Made by a program: the position numbers and the translations under genes
Notes under the pieces: generated by a model
What the model saw: the letters and a program-made list of their open reading frames with translations, nothing else
What the model was told of the DNA's origin: nothing
Database searches by the model: none
Part shown: piece after piece, positions 51,771 through 62,483 of the stretch
Layout of the letters: every line of letters starts with the position of its first letter
Position numbering within the stretch: position 1 is the first letter of the stretch
From: Gliomastix tumulicola
Taxonomy: Eukaryota; Ascomycota; Sordariomycetes; Hypocreales; Bionectriaceae
Length of the DNA: 64,000 nucleotides
Assembly (NCBI GenBank): GCA_001599755.1
Contig: BCHX01000003.1
Location: forward strand, 4,363,782-4,427,781
Reading direction: 5' to 3'

Positions 51771-54410
51771 TCAATCCTGTGACTCAACCGCTAACCAGGC
51801 CAAGAGCTCCTCGTTCGTCAGCCCCTTCCAGTCAACGGCGTGGCCCTCCCAGGCAAACCTGACCAGTTGGCCATCGCGCAAACTTTTTTCGAATGCGACG
51901 CCAACAGTGCAGAGCTTCTCCGTATGACCATCATCAAGCAAGTCGTGGAATATGCGGCGGGAAATCTCCGACAGCCCGACGAAGTCAGACGTTTTGACGT
52001 TGAAGGGATTCGGCTTCGATAGAAGGATGAAGGGTAGTATGCCGTCGAAGCGACCACATATTCTTTGCCAAGTCTGGCCTTCGGATCTGTTGTAGTTTAG
52101 CACTTGTCGGGTCCATCCGACTTCTGCGCAGATGGTGTCGACAGTCTCAGGGCTATGTCGCACGTTGTATGTCTTTAAAGCCTCGAGGTCTCGGACCAAC
52201 GCAATACGCTGCAGGCGTAACTGATATTTAGAAAAGAGCTTTCCTTTTTCGTGAGTCTTTATTTGAAGAATTCTGGTCTTCAGTCGTTCGCCGAGCCCCG
52301 TGTTGCTGTCGCTAGGAAGCTGCTTCCCGACGGTCCTCCATGCGTCGACAAGATCAACGAATTGGCGGATGGCTTGTCGACTTCGCACCGAGGCAGCAAG
52401 TTTAAGGATGTCAGCAGGTGGGCTGGTTCCATCGCGGAGCTGCGGAAGGGGACAGAAAGGATCAGCACGCTCGATGCAAGCAATGACTTGACTCATCTCC
52501 CTGGATTCCGAGCGGCTGATCTTTGACGGTCTTGACTTAGGCGAGTCGACGGCCCTCCGTTTTTGTCCAGAACCGGAGGGTACGTGCTGAATGTCGTAAT
52601 AGGCCCGAAGACCATTCAGGCCACAGTCATCGCAGACGAGCAAGTCGCTTGGCAGAAGGGGCTCCTCTGGGAGCAGAAAGTTGATCGAGCGAGCGAAACA
52701 GGCTGAGTAGTTGATACAGGCGTGGTAGACGCCGGGCTGAGTAACGACCAGATCGCCTGGCCCGGCGCAGATGAGCTCATGATCTATTCCTTCAGCACGT
52801 AGTCTGGAGGGAGCGATGATCAAATTGAGATGGCGGACAAATTGATCGCACTCGCCGCATGACCAGTTGTCTCGGATGAATGCCTCGAACTTCTCCGTGT
52901 CCTTGATGAAGATAAAAATCTTCCAACCGCCTTCCGTCAGATTGCAGGACCAGAAGTTTGCGTCCTCGTGGTGGAAAGGACTGCCGGACCCCCTCTCTCC
53001 TATGTGGTAGTATTCGGCATTAGCGACTGTGAGGTATTTACACCCTGCCAAGGTCTGCCCGGCATGAAGCAAACGGTCGAAGGGCACCGACGCTTCGCCT
53101 CCGTAGTAGGACACAGGAGATGAAGGAGGCTGCATGATGGTTGCCTCAAGGAAGTTCAAAATTTCGTCGTCGGTCGGGCGGTCAGGTAGAGATGCGAAGT
53201 CGGGCCATTTGAAATCATCCTGCCGTCGCGAGATGCCTAAATTCGAGCATCCAGTTTGCGCATCGACAGCTCGGTATACATTGGCACGGTGATCGGGGTT
53301 CGTGAATACGACTGCTGCGCGGTCGACGTTGACCAAGTCCAGAGATGGTCCCACCACCTTGATACGTTGGAAACAATCGCGTCGATTGACAAGGCCGGTC
53401 AAAGTAGGGACGAGAGATTCCCCCATGTGGTCTCTGTTGATACTGGACATTGCCTGTTCTTCTGGCGACGGGCTGCAAACGGTTCGCCTTGCGTCTGGCG
53501 AATCTCGAGTAAATAAGGAAGTGGCTTGTGTCTGTATTGATGAAGCAGGGGTATCCGAGCGTTGCGTCCTGGGCGACGATAGTTGACCCGAGCGGTCTGG
53601 CGACGCCGATTCTGCCACAGCTCGACGAGAACAAGCCACAGGAGGCGAGGCAGCGGGGAGGACACCGGCCTCAGAGCCCGCGCCATTGATTGCACCAAAT
53701 TCATCGCCTGCTTCGCCGTCAGGGGACGCGTCGGATCCATCTGTAGAGGAGCCAGCGAGAGCCTCTAGTTCATGTAGGAGATCGAAAGAGGCGTCGGGTT
53801 CGCCTACTGCGCTCGAGGAGCCCTCGGGGTCGCGTATTCGCTCGGATGGCCCATCCGGTGTGGTGTCTTGATTGGACGCGGTATGAAGTGTCGGCGCGGG
53901 ATTGGGCGACGGAGCATGTTCACTCGTCTGGCTAATGGAAGGGTCGGCTTCGTCGACTGCGCGGAAAGGAGCGTCAAGCTTGTTGGCAGCATCGGACAGA
54001 GCGTTGGGACAGTCTTCGGATTCGCACGCTGGGAGGGAGGGCGCGACAGGATCGTCTGCTCGTTCCGGGGACGTCTCGGTTGTGGAAGCGGGATCCTGCA
54101 CCGAGTCAGAAGGCAGAACGCCGAGTTGAGGGGCCGCTGAGGGCGTGCGTATTCGGTCGCTGACGTCCAGGTACACAGCCTGGTGATCTTTGAACTTTTC
54201 TATTTCCTTTTCGAGGTCGGAGTATCTCTGCTCAAATTGCTCGAACAGACTCTCGGCCCGCGATGTTGATGCCCGTCGCACCGAGTGGTTGTGGCGACTT
54301 GTAGAGGAAAGTCCCTTTGGGAAAAGCTCACGCTTGAGAGCATCGACGACACCTCGGAGGTCCTTGAGCTGTCGTGTCAGGTCGGTGAGGGCTACCGCCG
54401 GGGGCGCCAT
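51771..54410 (-). CDS. large JmjC-domain protein, 879 aa
   Basis: A single exon from ATG 54410 (MAPPAVALTDLTRQLKDLRG). Residues 7-85 contain two coiled-coil-like stretches; about 95-330 are Ser/Asp/Pro-rich and disordered. The JmjC domain lies at about 430-600: 'YYHIGERGSGSPFHHEDANF' supplies the HxE pair, then a Lys/Trp segment (GGWKIFIFI), and 'GPGDLVVTQPGVYHACINYS' supplies the distal His. This matches the Fe(II)/2-oxoglutarate site of KDM4/KDM5-type demethylases. A Cys pair 'VCDDCGLNGL' follows, then a helical C-terminal region to the end. No PHD finger or AT-hook seen, so histone targeting is unproven. Probably a nuclear oxygenase; its absence of introns is notable in this window. Confidence 0.8.
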   Translation of the reverse strand: MAPPAVALTDLTRQLKDLRGVVDALKRELFPKGLSSTSRHNHSVRRASTSRAESLFEQFEQRYSDLEKEIEKFKDHQAVYLDVSDRIRTPSAAPQLGVLPSDSVQDPASTTETSPERADDPVAPSLPACESEDCPNALSDAANKLDAPFRAVDEADPSISQTSEHAPSPNPAPTLHTASNQDTTPDGPSERIRDPEGSSSAVGEPDASFDLLHELEALAGSSTDGSDASPDGEAGDEFGAINGAGSEAGVLPAASPPVACSRRAVAESASPDRSGQLSSPRTQRSDTPASSIQTQATSLFTRDSPDARRTVCSPSPEEQAMSSINRDHMGESLVPTLTGLVNRRDCFQRIKVVGPSLDLVNVDRAAVVFTNPDHRANVYRAVDAQTGCSNLGISRRQDDFKWPDFASLPDRPTDDEILNFLEATIMQPPSSPVSYYGGEASVPFDRLLHAGQTLAGCKYLTVANAEYYHIGERGSGSPFHHEDANFWSCNLTEGGWKIFIFIKDTEKFEAFIRDNWSCGECDQFVRHLNLIIAPSRLRAEGIDHELICAGPGDLVVTQPGVYHACINYSACFARSINFLLPEEPLLPSDLLVCDDCGLNGLRAYYDIQHVPSGSGQKRRAVDSPKSRPSKISRSESREMSQVIACIERADPFCPLPQLRDGTSPPADILKLAASVRSRQAIRQFVDLVDAWRTVGKQLPSDSNTGLGERLKTRILQIKTHEKGKLFSKYQLRLQRIALVRDLEALKTYNVRHSPETVDTICAEVGWTRQVLNYNRSEGQTWQRICGRFDGILPFILLSKPNPFNVKTSDFVGLSEISRRIFHDLLDDGHTEKLCTVGVAFEKSLRDGQLVRFAWEGHAVDWKGLTNEELLAWLAVESQD

Positions 54411-55019
54411 GACGGGAAGGTTGGCAAGGCGAGGCAGGAGGTGGTCAGGAAGGGCGCAGCCGGTTGTAGTTGCCGCGAGAGATGATCAGGTGAGGTCGGC
54501 GAAACTTCGACGCAGGGCTGCCGAACGCTCGTCAGCCACTCCGGGCTGAGGTTGTTAGGAAGTCACAGCCCCGTGGCCGCAGTCGTCCTTCCGGTAGCAC
54601 GGACGCGTTGTGAACAGTTGCGTCCCCGTCCTCGCACGGTGAATGCCGCATGGGGGTCGAAAAGCTTGGTAGTGGAAGGGGGACTTTCCGTCATCACCAG
54701 CATAGTGACAGCAAGGAGGCAGAGTGTCGGCTAATCACCGGCAGAATTCCATAGTTTCGCTACGACACGGCAATTTCGATTGGTTTATGGGTGGATCCTT
54801 TGTACTGAGTAACTGGTACGCATATACGCCCCATAATTTGAGGTCGGACCATCCGTTTAGCTGCTTTCCAGCACCAGATGAGACTGGCAATGGCACAATA
54901 GCGACAACAGTTCATGGGACACTCCTCGACGGCGTCAGGCGATATCCCAAAGCAACCAACAAAGCACTACCAGAACGACGCACCCAGTCTATACGCCGTG
55001 ATGAAGAGACGTGACCTGA
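54411..55019. other. intergenic, upstream of the JmjC gene
   Basis: No supported gene. The right end may contain older parts of the LINE fragment that follows. Confidence 0.4.
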
Positions 55020-55333
55020 GTGTGCTCGCAGCTCCCGACTGGCATGGCGAGAAGTAACGGCGGCCTGCACAAGATTGGAGCGTAGAGACGGACGTGGGCA
55101 ATTTTGCACAAGCAATAGGGACAATGGAACACTTTTTGCTTCGATGTACTAAGTAGGAAACATGAAGGCATACAACAGGTAGGACAAAGATGGGCACCCT
55201 CTCCCTCTTTCTAGGAGAAAGGGTATTGATCGAATGACCCATATTGGGCGCCTAACCTAGAGGCCGTGTGGGCGGCGATTCAGTTCGCGATAGACATGAA
55301 GCGACTGGACACAAACTGGGCGGGATGACATCC
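55020..55333 (+). mobile_element. degenerate Tad-type LINE C-terminus
   Basis: The plus strand reads, with several stops, the terminal block of fungal non-LTR polyproteins: 'GTMEHFLLRCTK' (counterpart of ETVEHFLLRC, the end of the CCHC-like region), then GTLSLFLGERV, and in another frame 'AVWAAIQFAIDMKRLDTNWA' with a stop, matching the usual end (A-V-x-A-x-I-x-F-A-I-x-T-G-R-L). No RT or RNase H remains. Opposite orientation to the copy at 16.3-17.2 kb. Confidence 0.55.
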
Positions 55334-55948
55334 TCACTAATAGAAAAGACGACGGACAATACACAGTCAACTGCCTCGAGCTGGCAGACCAGGCTTCAGC
55401 TGCAGTTGATAGGATACCGAACACTGGAGAAACTGGTCTGCGTGTCATGAAGTCGGGCGAGGCAGGAGCAAAAGCCGACGAGGTAGAATGTGGGGCGTAG
55501 AGGAGATGCGGACAGAACGGTCAAAGTGTACATAACCGGACACACCTGGCCCTATGAGATGAAACCTCCCGGGCGTGCTAAACTTCATTCATTTAATCAT
55601 TCATTCATGCAAGCTCCTCTGGCTTTGGTGGCATAGGTATTCCAACATCAGAGCTCCTCTACTCTCCCAGGGTTTCCAGTGGGTATTTAATATCTTTTTG
55701 TCCTCGAAGTGAAGCCTTAGTAAGGCATGGCCAGGCACACGGTCAGGTGACTTGGCGCCATGGTCTATTGACACGAAACGCGTTGACGCGACAAACAGAA
55801 TTAGACCCACTATGAAGAGTGGCGTCGGACGGGGGTTTTCGCTTCTCCTCTTTTGCACTGTTGTGCAACACACGCCCCTGGAGATTCTCTCAAGTGAACC
55901 ACTTTGTGTTACGCTTGTCCCGGCAGACAGTCATACGCAGGCTACAAC
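55334..55948. other. intergenic, no supported gene
   Basis: Contains a short (attc)n-like stretch near 55585-55610. Nothing else. Confidence 0.4.
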
Positions 55949-56564
55949 ATGGATGCGAGAGGGGTGGTAGAGCTGCCCGACTTTGCGGAGGCGGCTGACA
56001 ACTTGCACACGCTAGCGAACCATGTACGCCGGTGTGCTAATCTACCTGCCGTGGACGGAGGCGTGCAGTTGCATGCTGTCCTGCAGGGACTGCAGCAGGA
56101 ACTGGCAGGCATGAGAACACTCATTACAGAGAGATTTGACGGGCTGGACACACAGCTTTCTCAACTAAGACGGGAGGCCAAAGTGGAGTAGGTGTCCGCC
56201 ATACACAGAGGAGGCTAGGGACTGACACGAAGACAGACGATACAACAGTCGGGCCCGACAGGAGAACAGCACAGCGGTGCGGGGAGATGCCCGCCTGAAA
56301 GCACTACAAAAGCTGGAGACGGGCGAAGTGATTGCAGGATTCCCCAACACCGTGGACGAGGCTCTCCACCTGAGTGGTATGTCAGCCCCGGCTTCGGCGT
56401 GTCAGAGAAGTGCTAATCAATACGCGAACTGGATAGTGAGAGATGTCAACAGGTTGCTTCGCGATCTTGATGCAGAGACGGAGGGAGATCTTAGCACGAA
56501 GAGACGGCGACTGCTATTCTGTGCAGGCGTCACGCAGCTGGGAGTAGGACCATCTGTGCAATGA
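55949..56564 (+). CDS. coiled-coil protein of a recurrent fungal family, three exons
   Basis: Exons 55949-56187, 56237-56376 and 56437-56564 give 168 residues. Intron 1 is 49 nt (GTAGGT ... GACAG); intron 2 is 60 nt (GTATGT, a TGCTAAT branch, GATAG). The N-terminal half begins MDARGVVELPDFAEAADNLH and has a helix-rich Gln/Leu pattern ('AVLQGLQQELAGMRTLITER'); the C-terminus has 'TGEVIAGFPNTVDEALHLS' and a basic KRRRLLFCAG. I recall proteins with the same order (an N-terminal x-NF-x-EA helix, then T-G-x-x-x-x-FP, then KRRR) as frequent, uncharacterised multi-copy families in filamentous fungi. Confidence 0.7.
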
Positions 56565-56879
56565 TGGAATGGACATTCATGCCAACACGATTGAGTTGTG
56601 CCAGATACTTTGAGTCCCGTAGACAAATGATGTAGACGCGCGATCCACTATACCACCTTGACTGCCGGAGGCCTCATCATTGTCTGATGGGTTTCTCGTA
56701 CTCAAATATCATCTCTTCCCATCTATGTTGCAAAGTTTCGGGGTTGTCTGGATACTTCTAGAAAAGACCCTTCGCGACAAAGACGCTCCCCGACGCCGAT
56801 CTTGCTTCGCCACGCGCATGACCGTCGCCGACATCCCCTTGCCTACGAGCTCCTATTCGAGATAGCTGCTGTCATCCCT
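56565..56879. other. short intergenic, no supported gene
   Basis: A stretch near 56625-56660 looked tRNA-like but did not fold (see rejected list). Confidence 0.4.
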
Positions 56880-57530
56880 GCCCACATGCGTCTCTGGAGT
56901 AATCGAATGGGTACCACTGCTCAGGGAGGGAAAGTACTATCCGGGGATGGCAGCAAGAGCGTCCTGACTAACCTGGAGCGCGTTCACCCGATACAGCGTA
57001 TGTTGAGCCGGCGTCAGTCTCGGCTGCCACACCCAAAACTTGACCTTTTCGAGATCGATGGCGACAGGTTCCATCAGAATGATGGAATTCTTGTATAACC
57101 GAGTCGGCGGCGCACCGGGGGATCACGCGCAAGACTTGGCTCAATACTGTCAACCTCGGCTTGCGCGATAGAGGATCGACATTGACTCGGAAGCGGCACC
57201 TGCTGACACCCCCTGTGTTCTCTAATGTTGCCTGCAGATCTGCCTTTTCACTTCGCTCACCGATCCAAACACCCAACCTTCCGGGGAGTAGATGTGGCGG
57301 CCAAACGATAGGCAGAGGACAGGTCCTGCCGGCGGTGCACCACGGTGGTCTCCAAGCACAGGCGGGTGTGGTTTTGTCGGGCGGGATGAATTCGTATCGC
57401 GCACTATCAGAGAACTCGAGTATGTTGCCAGGACCTTCAAAATACCCCAGAAGCAGCACGACTTCCGGAGGAGTGACTTTGGCCGTCATGGTTGATATGG
57501 CTCTAGTGAGCGTCAGTCCCGCAGGCGTCA
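56880..57530 (-). pseudogene. FHA-domain fragment of a fungal FHA-kinase, frameshifted
   Basis: Three minus-strand frames in succession give one FHA-like sequence: 'PPAGPVLCLSFGRHIYSPEG' with WVFGS, then 'TGGVSRCRFRVNVDPLSRKP' with RLTVLS, then 'EPVAIDLEKVKFWVWQPRLT' with TLYRVNA. In intact relatives (fungal FHA-protein kinases) these blocks follow one another in this order, before the kinase domain. Two frameshifts separate them and the kinase domain is absent. FHA domains bind phospho-threonine peptides. Confidence 0.6.
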
Positions 57531-57621
57531 TCAGGGTGCAGGCCCGACTTACTTATCCTTCCACTGACTCCACAAGCTAGAGTGGGAGGGCCAATGAGGA
57601 GGCAACGACAAGCGCCAGTAG

Positions 57622-58282
57622 TCAAACACATCGAGACGTTCTGACTCTCGCTGGTTGCCGTGTCTTGGTCCGAGTCCGTGACGATATCGAGCCGGACTGT
57701 GGCCGCGCACATGGCCCTAGACAGGTAGACCGCTCAGCTAGCCTTCTTCGCTTGGCTGCTTCCTTCCTATGCTCTGCTGCTCTCTTTTGTTCGGCCGATT
57801 CCCTGCACTTCTCTGCCCACTCGTATTCGCGTATGCCGAATTGTCGCTCCAACACTTCCCATTCTGTCTGACAATAGTCGAATTGGTGATTGTAAGTCGA
57901 CGTCGTTCGATTTGTGCCGGGGTAAACCCAAGCAGGTAGCACACACTTCGATAGCCGTTCGTTGCAGCCCGCCATGGATCTGCCTCCTGCTTGGGGCTTA
58001 GGTGGTCTTCGATGACGGTGCGGTAGAGATCGGCCGCGCACTTCCAGTACTGGGCGTCGGGAATCGATTGTCGCAAACGCTCGCGGTAGGTAGGAAATGC
58101 TTTCGTTGAATCGCACACAGGTACTCGTACCTGTCTTGGACATATTCGGGGCCGAAATCAGGCTCGGGTCCTGCATCGTCGCGCAGAGCCGCCTCCAGGC
58201 GGCCCGTGAGCTGCGTTGCAAAGGCATCCAAGCCGACAGTCGTGTGAGGCAGTTCTGAGCGACACCCTAAAAGGAAATTCAT
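57622..58282 (-). pseudogene. unknown protein gene with two frameshifts
   Basis: ATG at 58282 (MNFLLGCRSELPHTTVGLDA). The coding signal runs from it to about 58120, shifts frame to 'KAFPTYRERLRQSIPDAQYW' and 'DPWRAATNGYRSVCYLLGFT', then shifts again near 57890 to 'QFDYCQTEWEVLERQFGIRE' and a basic tail (KRRRLAERS). Each part looks coding, with no splice signals at the shifts, so two indels are likely. No domain recognised. Confidence 0.5.
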
Positions 58283-58826
58283 GATAGTAGTTCAAAATGC
58301 TGCGCGCAGAAGAAACTCCTCCAAGACGCCGGACCCTCCCATCACGTGATCAGACCAGGATCCCATATAGAGACCCGCTAAGATGTGAACGGACTGAGTT
58401 CCGGTCCTCGTTGATCGTAGAAAGCGAGGAATGAAGCATCTATTATGACTCAGTACCAAGGTGCGTCGAGGCTTAGCTATTTCTTCTCCCCCTCATGTGA
58501 ATAGGCTCTGCCATCCTTTCTGCCATTCCACTCCCACGTCCGTTTTTTCCCTCATCCCTGGGACCTGTCAGCCCCATTTTAGCGTGATACAATACCGTTA
58601 GGAGCAATTAGCCATGGTTTAACCGCATGGCGAGGGGATTTGCCTGACGTCCTTAATCAAGGTTGTAGGGAGCTAGTAATACAAGTAATCGAATGATCTC
58701 TCTTTAATTACGAGGGACAGCGAGAATATGGAACCGAAGGATTGGAGAAGAGATAAGCCCTGCTCCTCCGTATTTTGAAGGTCTGCTGTTACTTTGCTCT
58801 GCTCCGAAGTAAGGTATAGATGGTTT
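58283..58826. other. intergenic, no supported gene
   Basis: AT-richer spacer; nothing recognised. Confidence 0.45.
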
Positions 58827-59327
58827 CTATCTCAGAGCGCTTTGATACTTCGCCCAGTCCTCCTCCGAGCCGATGTCAGCAAGTATCCCTTCCGTTGCTG
58901 TCCAATGTAATATCATGGCAGATTGGTCATTGTCCCGGACCGAGACTTTGGCGGCACCCCATTCGTCCACGAGATATTCTCTGATTGACTTGAGCAGATC
59001 TGATGTTGTGTCAGGGTGGACTGAATCCAGTTTGAGATATGACGCTTGTCCCGCTGGCTTGAGCATCGGCCAGTCAATAGAGGTAGGCGTCCAATGGATG
59101 AGGCATGGTGTTTGGTCCAGAGTCTGGAATTTCGGAAGCTGTCCGCCGGGCAGTACTGCATAGTTGAATGGCCAATCTGTAATACTAGAGAGGACTCTAT
59201 GAGTATCCTGTATGAAAGTTAGCTTTGATAGTCTTCATGGTGAGGTGAAGTTCTCTCTTACCGCCACAAAAGGTACCGCCACACAGTATATGGAAGACTC
59301 CATGTCGCACGGAGTCTGGAAGGACAT
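58827..59327 (-). CDS. small unknown protein, two exons, 148 aa
   Basis: Exon 1 is 59327-59262 (MSFQTPCDMESSIYCVAVPF) and exon 2 is 59207-58827. The 54-nt intron (59208-59261) has GTAAGA, an AGCTAAC branch and ATACAG; the phase-0 join is clean. Exon 2 has 'WPFNYAVLPGGQLPKFQTLD', 'PCLIHWTPTSIDWPMLKPAG' and a C-terminal 'TATEGILADIGSEEDWAKYQ'. It is soluble-looking, with no signal peptide or known domain. Confidence 0.65.
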
Positions 59328-59879
59328 GCCTGAGATTTGGATAATACTGGAGATGGTTTGGTGGTGAGGACGGAGAGAGAGTGGCGGCTGCTGGATGTGT
59401 ATGAGTATCGATGGGGTGAGAGGGCGAGGTGTCGCAGCGGGCACATCGCCCCCTTTAAGTACTTCTGCTGAGCACGGAGGCGCCCGGCCAGCTATGGCCA
59501 CAGCTCTGTTCCTCTCGTGTTGCGTCATCTCCCGGGCCACCGCATTTACGACCGACCCATCCTACCTGCTGACCTGTCTGGAGGCTTCGAGGCCTAGAGT
59601 TTCAGTCCCCGAGCGAGAGTTGTCGTCGGCCAATGGAAAATCGAGAGACGACAGATCTTGACAGATCGCCGGCCTGCCTTCTGGCCGTGGCAACGCATAA
59701 TCCTGCCGCGCACGACCTGACGCAGGACTACCTAGTTCGGTAGAGAGTCGTACATGTGACAATTCTCCTGCGTGCGTCCTGGTCTCCGGCCAGCATGACC
59801 ACTCACCCTGCAGGCAGCCCTGAGGCATCCTTCTGCTTCTGTTTTAGATCTTGGTCACTTTGGTCTGATTGTAGTTTAC
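59328..59879. other. intergenic, no supported gene
   Basis: Upstream flank of the small gene and left edge of the transposon fragment; no terminal inverted repeat found here. Confidence 0.4.
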
Positions 59880-60920
59880 CGTAGCCGGGTTGGCTTTGGC
59901 AGGCACAGCTGCCAACTTGCAGCCGAGCTAACGGAAGAAGGTCTCATAACATCCGAACGAACGGTCCATCGAGCCCTACGAAGGCAGGGCTTTCGAAAAA
60001 CGAAGCCCAGAAGGAAGCCTGGCCTCTCGGCCCAGATGAGGAAGGAACGGCTTGACTGGTGCCTCGCGAGGCAGCATTGGACCTTGGAAGACTGGAAGAA
60101 TGTGATCTGGTCGGACGAAACGTCTATCTTGATACATCGCCGAGGCGGCTGCCGCGTGTGGCGAATGCCGGCAGAGAAGTTCCTTCGATGCGTTATTCGA
60201 GAGAGGTGGGGCCTCAGAATTTATGTTCTGGGGGAGCTTTTCATACGATAAGAAGAGCCCCTGGCATAGTTGGCTGCTAGAGACTGCAGCTGAGAAACGG
60301 GCTGCTGACAAAGCTCTTGAAGACCTTAATCGAGAACTTGAGCCAGCTGCCCGTGAGGCGTGGGAGTTGGAGACCGCGATGAGGAAGATGACGCTACAAG
60401 GCTAGCCTCGCGGCCGTAAGGCAACTTGGCGTTGGAATCAGAAGATCGGCCGCCTTGTTCGAAGCAAGGGAAACGGCATTGATTGGTACCGCTATCGACC
60501 AAGGTCTTGCTGCCGAAACTATTCCCGTTTGCGAAGAAGTGCCTTGTTGATCACTTGTCCAAGAAGACAAGGCTCACATGCTCATCATATGCAGCAACAG
60601 TTCTACGATCTTCATCAAATTCAACGGCTTCTATGGCCTGGCAATAGCCCTGATCTCAACCCGATCGAGTGTGCCTGGGCATACATGAAGAGGATGACTA
60701 CGAGATTCGGGGCCCCAAGGACCTGGGCACAGGCTATCCAAGGGTGGGAGTCTTGTTGGAAGGAGATCTCGCAGGAAGCTATTCAACGCTGGATCGAGCG
60801 GATTCCAAGGCATGTGCAGGAGGTCATCCGATGAGTGGGGGGAAATGAGCATAAGGAGGGTCGAGGTACCCCTGCATAGAAATTAGCATACAGTGGTACT
60901 TATTACACCCCCTGTTCAAT
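59880..60920 (+). mobile_element. Tc1/mariner-type transposon, broken and 5'-truncated
   Basis: The transposase is readable in pieces: the HTH part ('LAAELTEEGLITSERTVHRA', LRRQGFRK), the first catalytic Asp region ('DWKNVIWSDETSILIHRRGG'), a following frame ('YDKKSPWHSWLLETAAEKRA'), VQEDKA before another shift, and 'LLWPGNSPDLNPIECAWAYM' with the last catalytic region, ending 'WIERIPRHVQEVIR' at 60834. At least three frameshifts make it inactive. The right end near 60886-60920 carries a TIR-like sequence; no matching left end was found, so the 5' side is truncated. Confidence 0.8.
60886..60920. repeat. candidate right terminal inverted repeat of the transposon
   Basis: The sequence tacagtggtacttattacac followed by a C run resembles the outer end of fungal Tc1-like elements (ending in CAGTG plus a TA target). 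Only one end is present, so the assignment is tentative. Confidence 0.35.
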
Positions 60921-61180
60921 TTAGCGCGGCAGATACTTTTGGCGGCGACTTCCGTACTGTCTCTGTTTTGTCATAGTGCGTTAGATCATCGGCCAAAGGT
61001 TAATGCGAAAGATCCAGCTAGCCGACGGCTGTTGTACGTTATCGCCAGTTCAAATCTCTTCCTCCTGTTCATTCTTTTGACTCCGACAACAGATAGGCTG
61101 AGACGATACTAGCGCAGTACGCCAGGCCTGATATCTACCCTTTAACCTGCTTTACACCTCCCTGGATTATATTATTCGTC
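60921..61180. other. promoter region of the copper-fist gene
   Basis: No gene. The start of the copper-fist frame lies at 61181. Confidence 0.4.
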
Positions 61181-62483
61181 ATGATAATTGACGGGGAGAC
61201 ATACGCTTGCGAAGCATGTGTTCGCGGTCACCGGGTCAGGGACTGCCAGCATCATGGTGAGCATATTTGTGGATCTGGCAGCTGCCACGGCGATTCCACA
61301 AAGACCTTCCACCAGGACCTAGATCCGGTACATATCCCTTCGCTAACTTTTGAACCAAAAACAGGCCGTCCTCTGCAAACAGTTAACAAGAAAGGCCGAC
61401 CTGTCTCGCAATGCCAACATTGTCGCGCCATGCGCAAGGCGCGCTCTGCACACGTCAAGTGCGGGTGTGGGAAATGGACACCTAATCGCATGAAGCAGAA
61501 GGAATCCATCGAAGGCGACAAAGGTGACAAAGGTGAGCTTGCCATAGGCCAACCATCATGGGTTAGCTCTAACTCTTATCTTCCATATAGGGGGCTGCTA
61601 TTGCAACTATGGTGGACGCTGCATCTGCGCTTACAAGAAAGAACAACCACAAGTGGACGTGGTTTCTGAACCCGACTTTGATAAAGACTCTCACTGCTCA
61701 CTCCGACTGGAGAGTGGCTCTGCAGTCTTATCTCCTAGTTTCCTGACGTTAGACGAGAATGGCTGCAATCGAGCACCCATGCACGCCAATGCCGCGCAGG
61801 AGAGCGGAGCCTCCGAATATCACTACGAGCACTCTCTTCACGGCACGAGCAGCCTGGACAACGGCTTCGTCAACAACTTTCCGCACATCAATGGCGGGGA
61901 GCTTCGAGGCGGGAGCTTAGCGGTGCATGAGTCACATCAAGAGCAAGGGCGTGTAACGTCGAAGATAGCTACACCTGTCGCTGACCAAGGCAACATTTCC
62001 TCCGCCTTCCAGCAGCTCGGCACGCAGCTACCGCTACTCGATCTGTCCGACGACGGCGAATATCCGGCAAATGCCAATTTCGAGCTGTTCGGCGGTCTAT
62101 CAGATTCAGATACGACACACGCAATGTTCGGTGCGGATCTAAATCCCACCAGCATCGGCTGGACAACCTACGAACCTAACGCGATGAGCAGCCATAACCA
62201 AGCCCAGAATTTCAACAGCTCCGACTCTTGCTGGTTACCGCAGCCGACCGCAGCCACCATCGCCACGTTGACTTGGGAGGGAGTGCCAGAGGTTGGAGAT
62301 TTTGGTTTTGGCACTCCTGATGAAGCCTTGCAATACAGCATGACCTCATTGCTGGCCCCTGTCCCTATCCCCTATGGCGGGTTGAATGCAACCGTTGCCT
62401 TTGCTGAGGCAGAACTAGAAGGTCCAGATGGTCAACCTAGCGCAACCAATGAGCCAAGCAACCTCGTCCGATGGCCCCAGTGA
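61181..62483 (+). CDS. copper-fist transcription factor (Ace1/Mac1/Cuf1-like), three exons
   Basis: Exons 61181-61256, 61365-61532 and 61591-62483 give 378 residues. Intron 1 (108 nt) has GTGAGC, a CGCTAAC branch and AACAG; intron 2 (58 nt) has GTGAGC, TCTAAC and ATATAG. Removing intron 1 restores the copper fist: 'IDGETYACEACVRGHRVRDC', QHHGRPLQTVNKKGRPVSQC, QHCRAMRKARSAHVKC, with the C-x2-C-x8-C-x-H zinc ligands and the RGHR and (R/K)GRP DNA-contact motifs. Intron 2 is followed by the Cys-rich GGCYCNYGGRCICAYK. The C-terminal ~240 residues are Ser/Asp/Asn-rich, an activation-type region. It regulates copper uptake or detoxification genes in relatives. Tail-to-tail with a multicopper oxidase. 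Confidence 0.9.

Noticed and set aside
56590..56680. tRNA-like stretch (minus: GGTGGTATAGTGGATCGCGC)
   Set aside because: D-arm-like sequence only; the following anticodon region repeats GTCTAC directly and cannot form a stem, and there is no T-arm consensus.
57161..57580. 140-codon plus-strand open frame
   Set aside because: Antisense of the FHA relic; high GC keeps several frames open.
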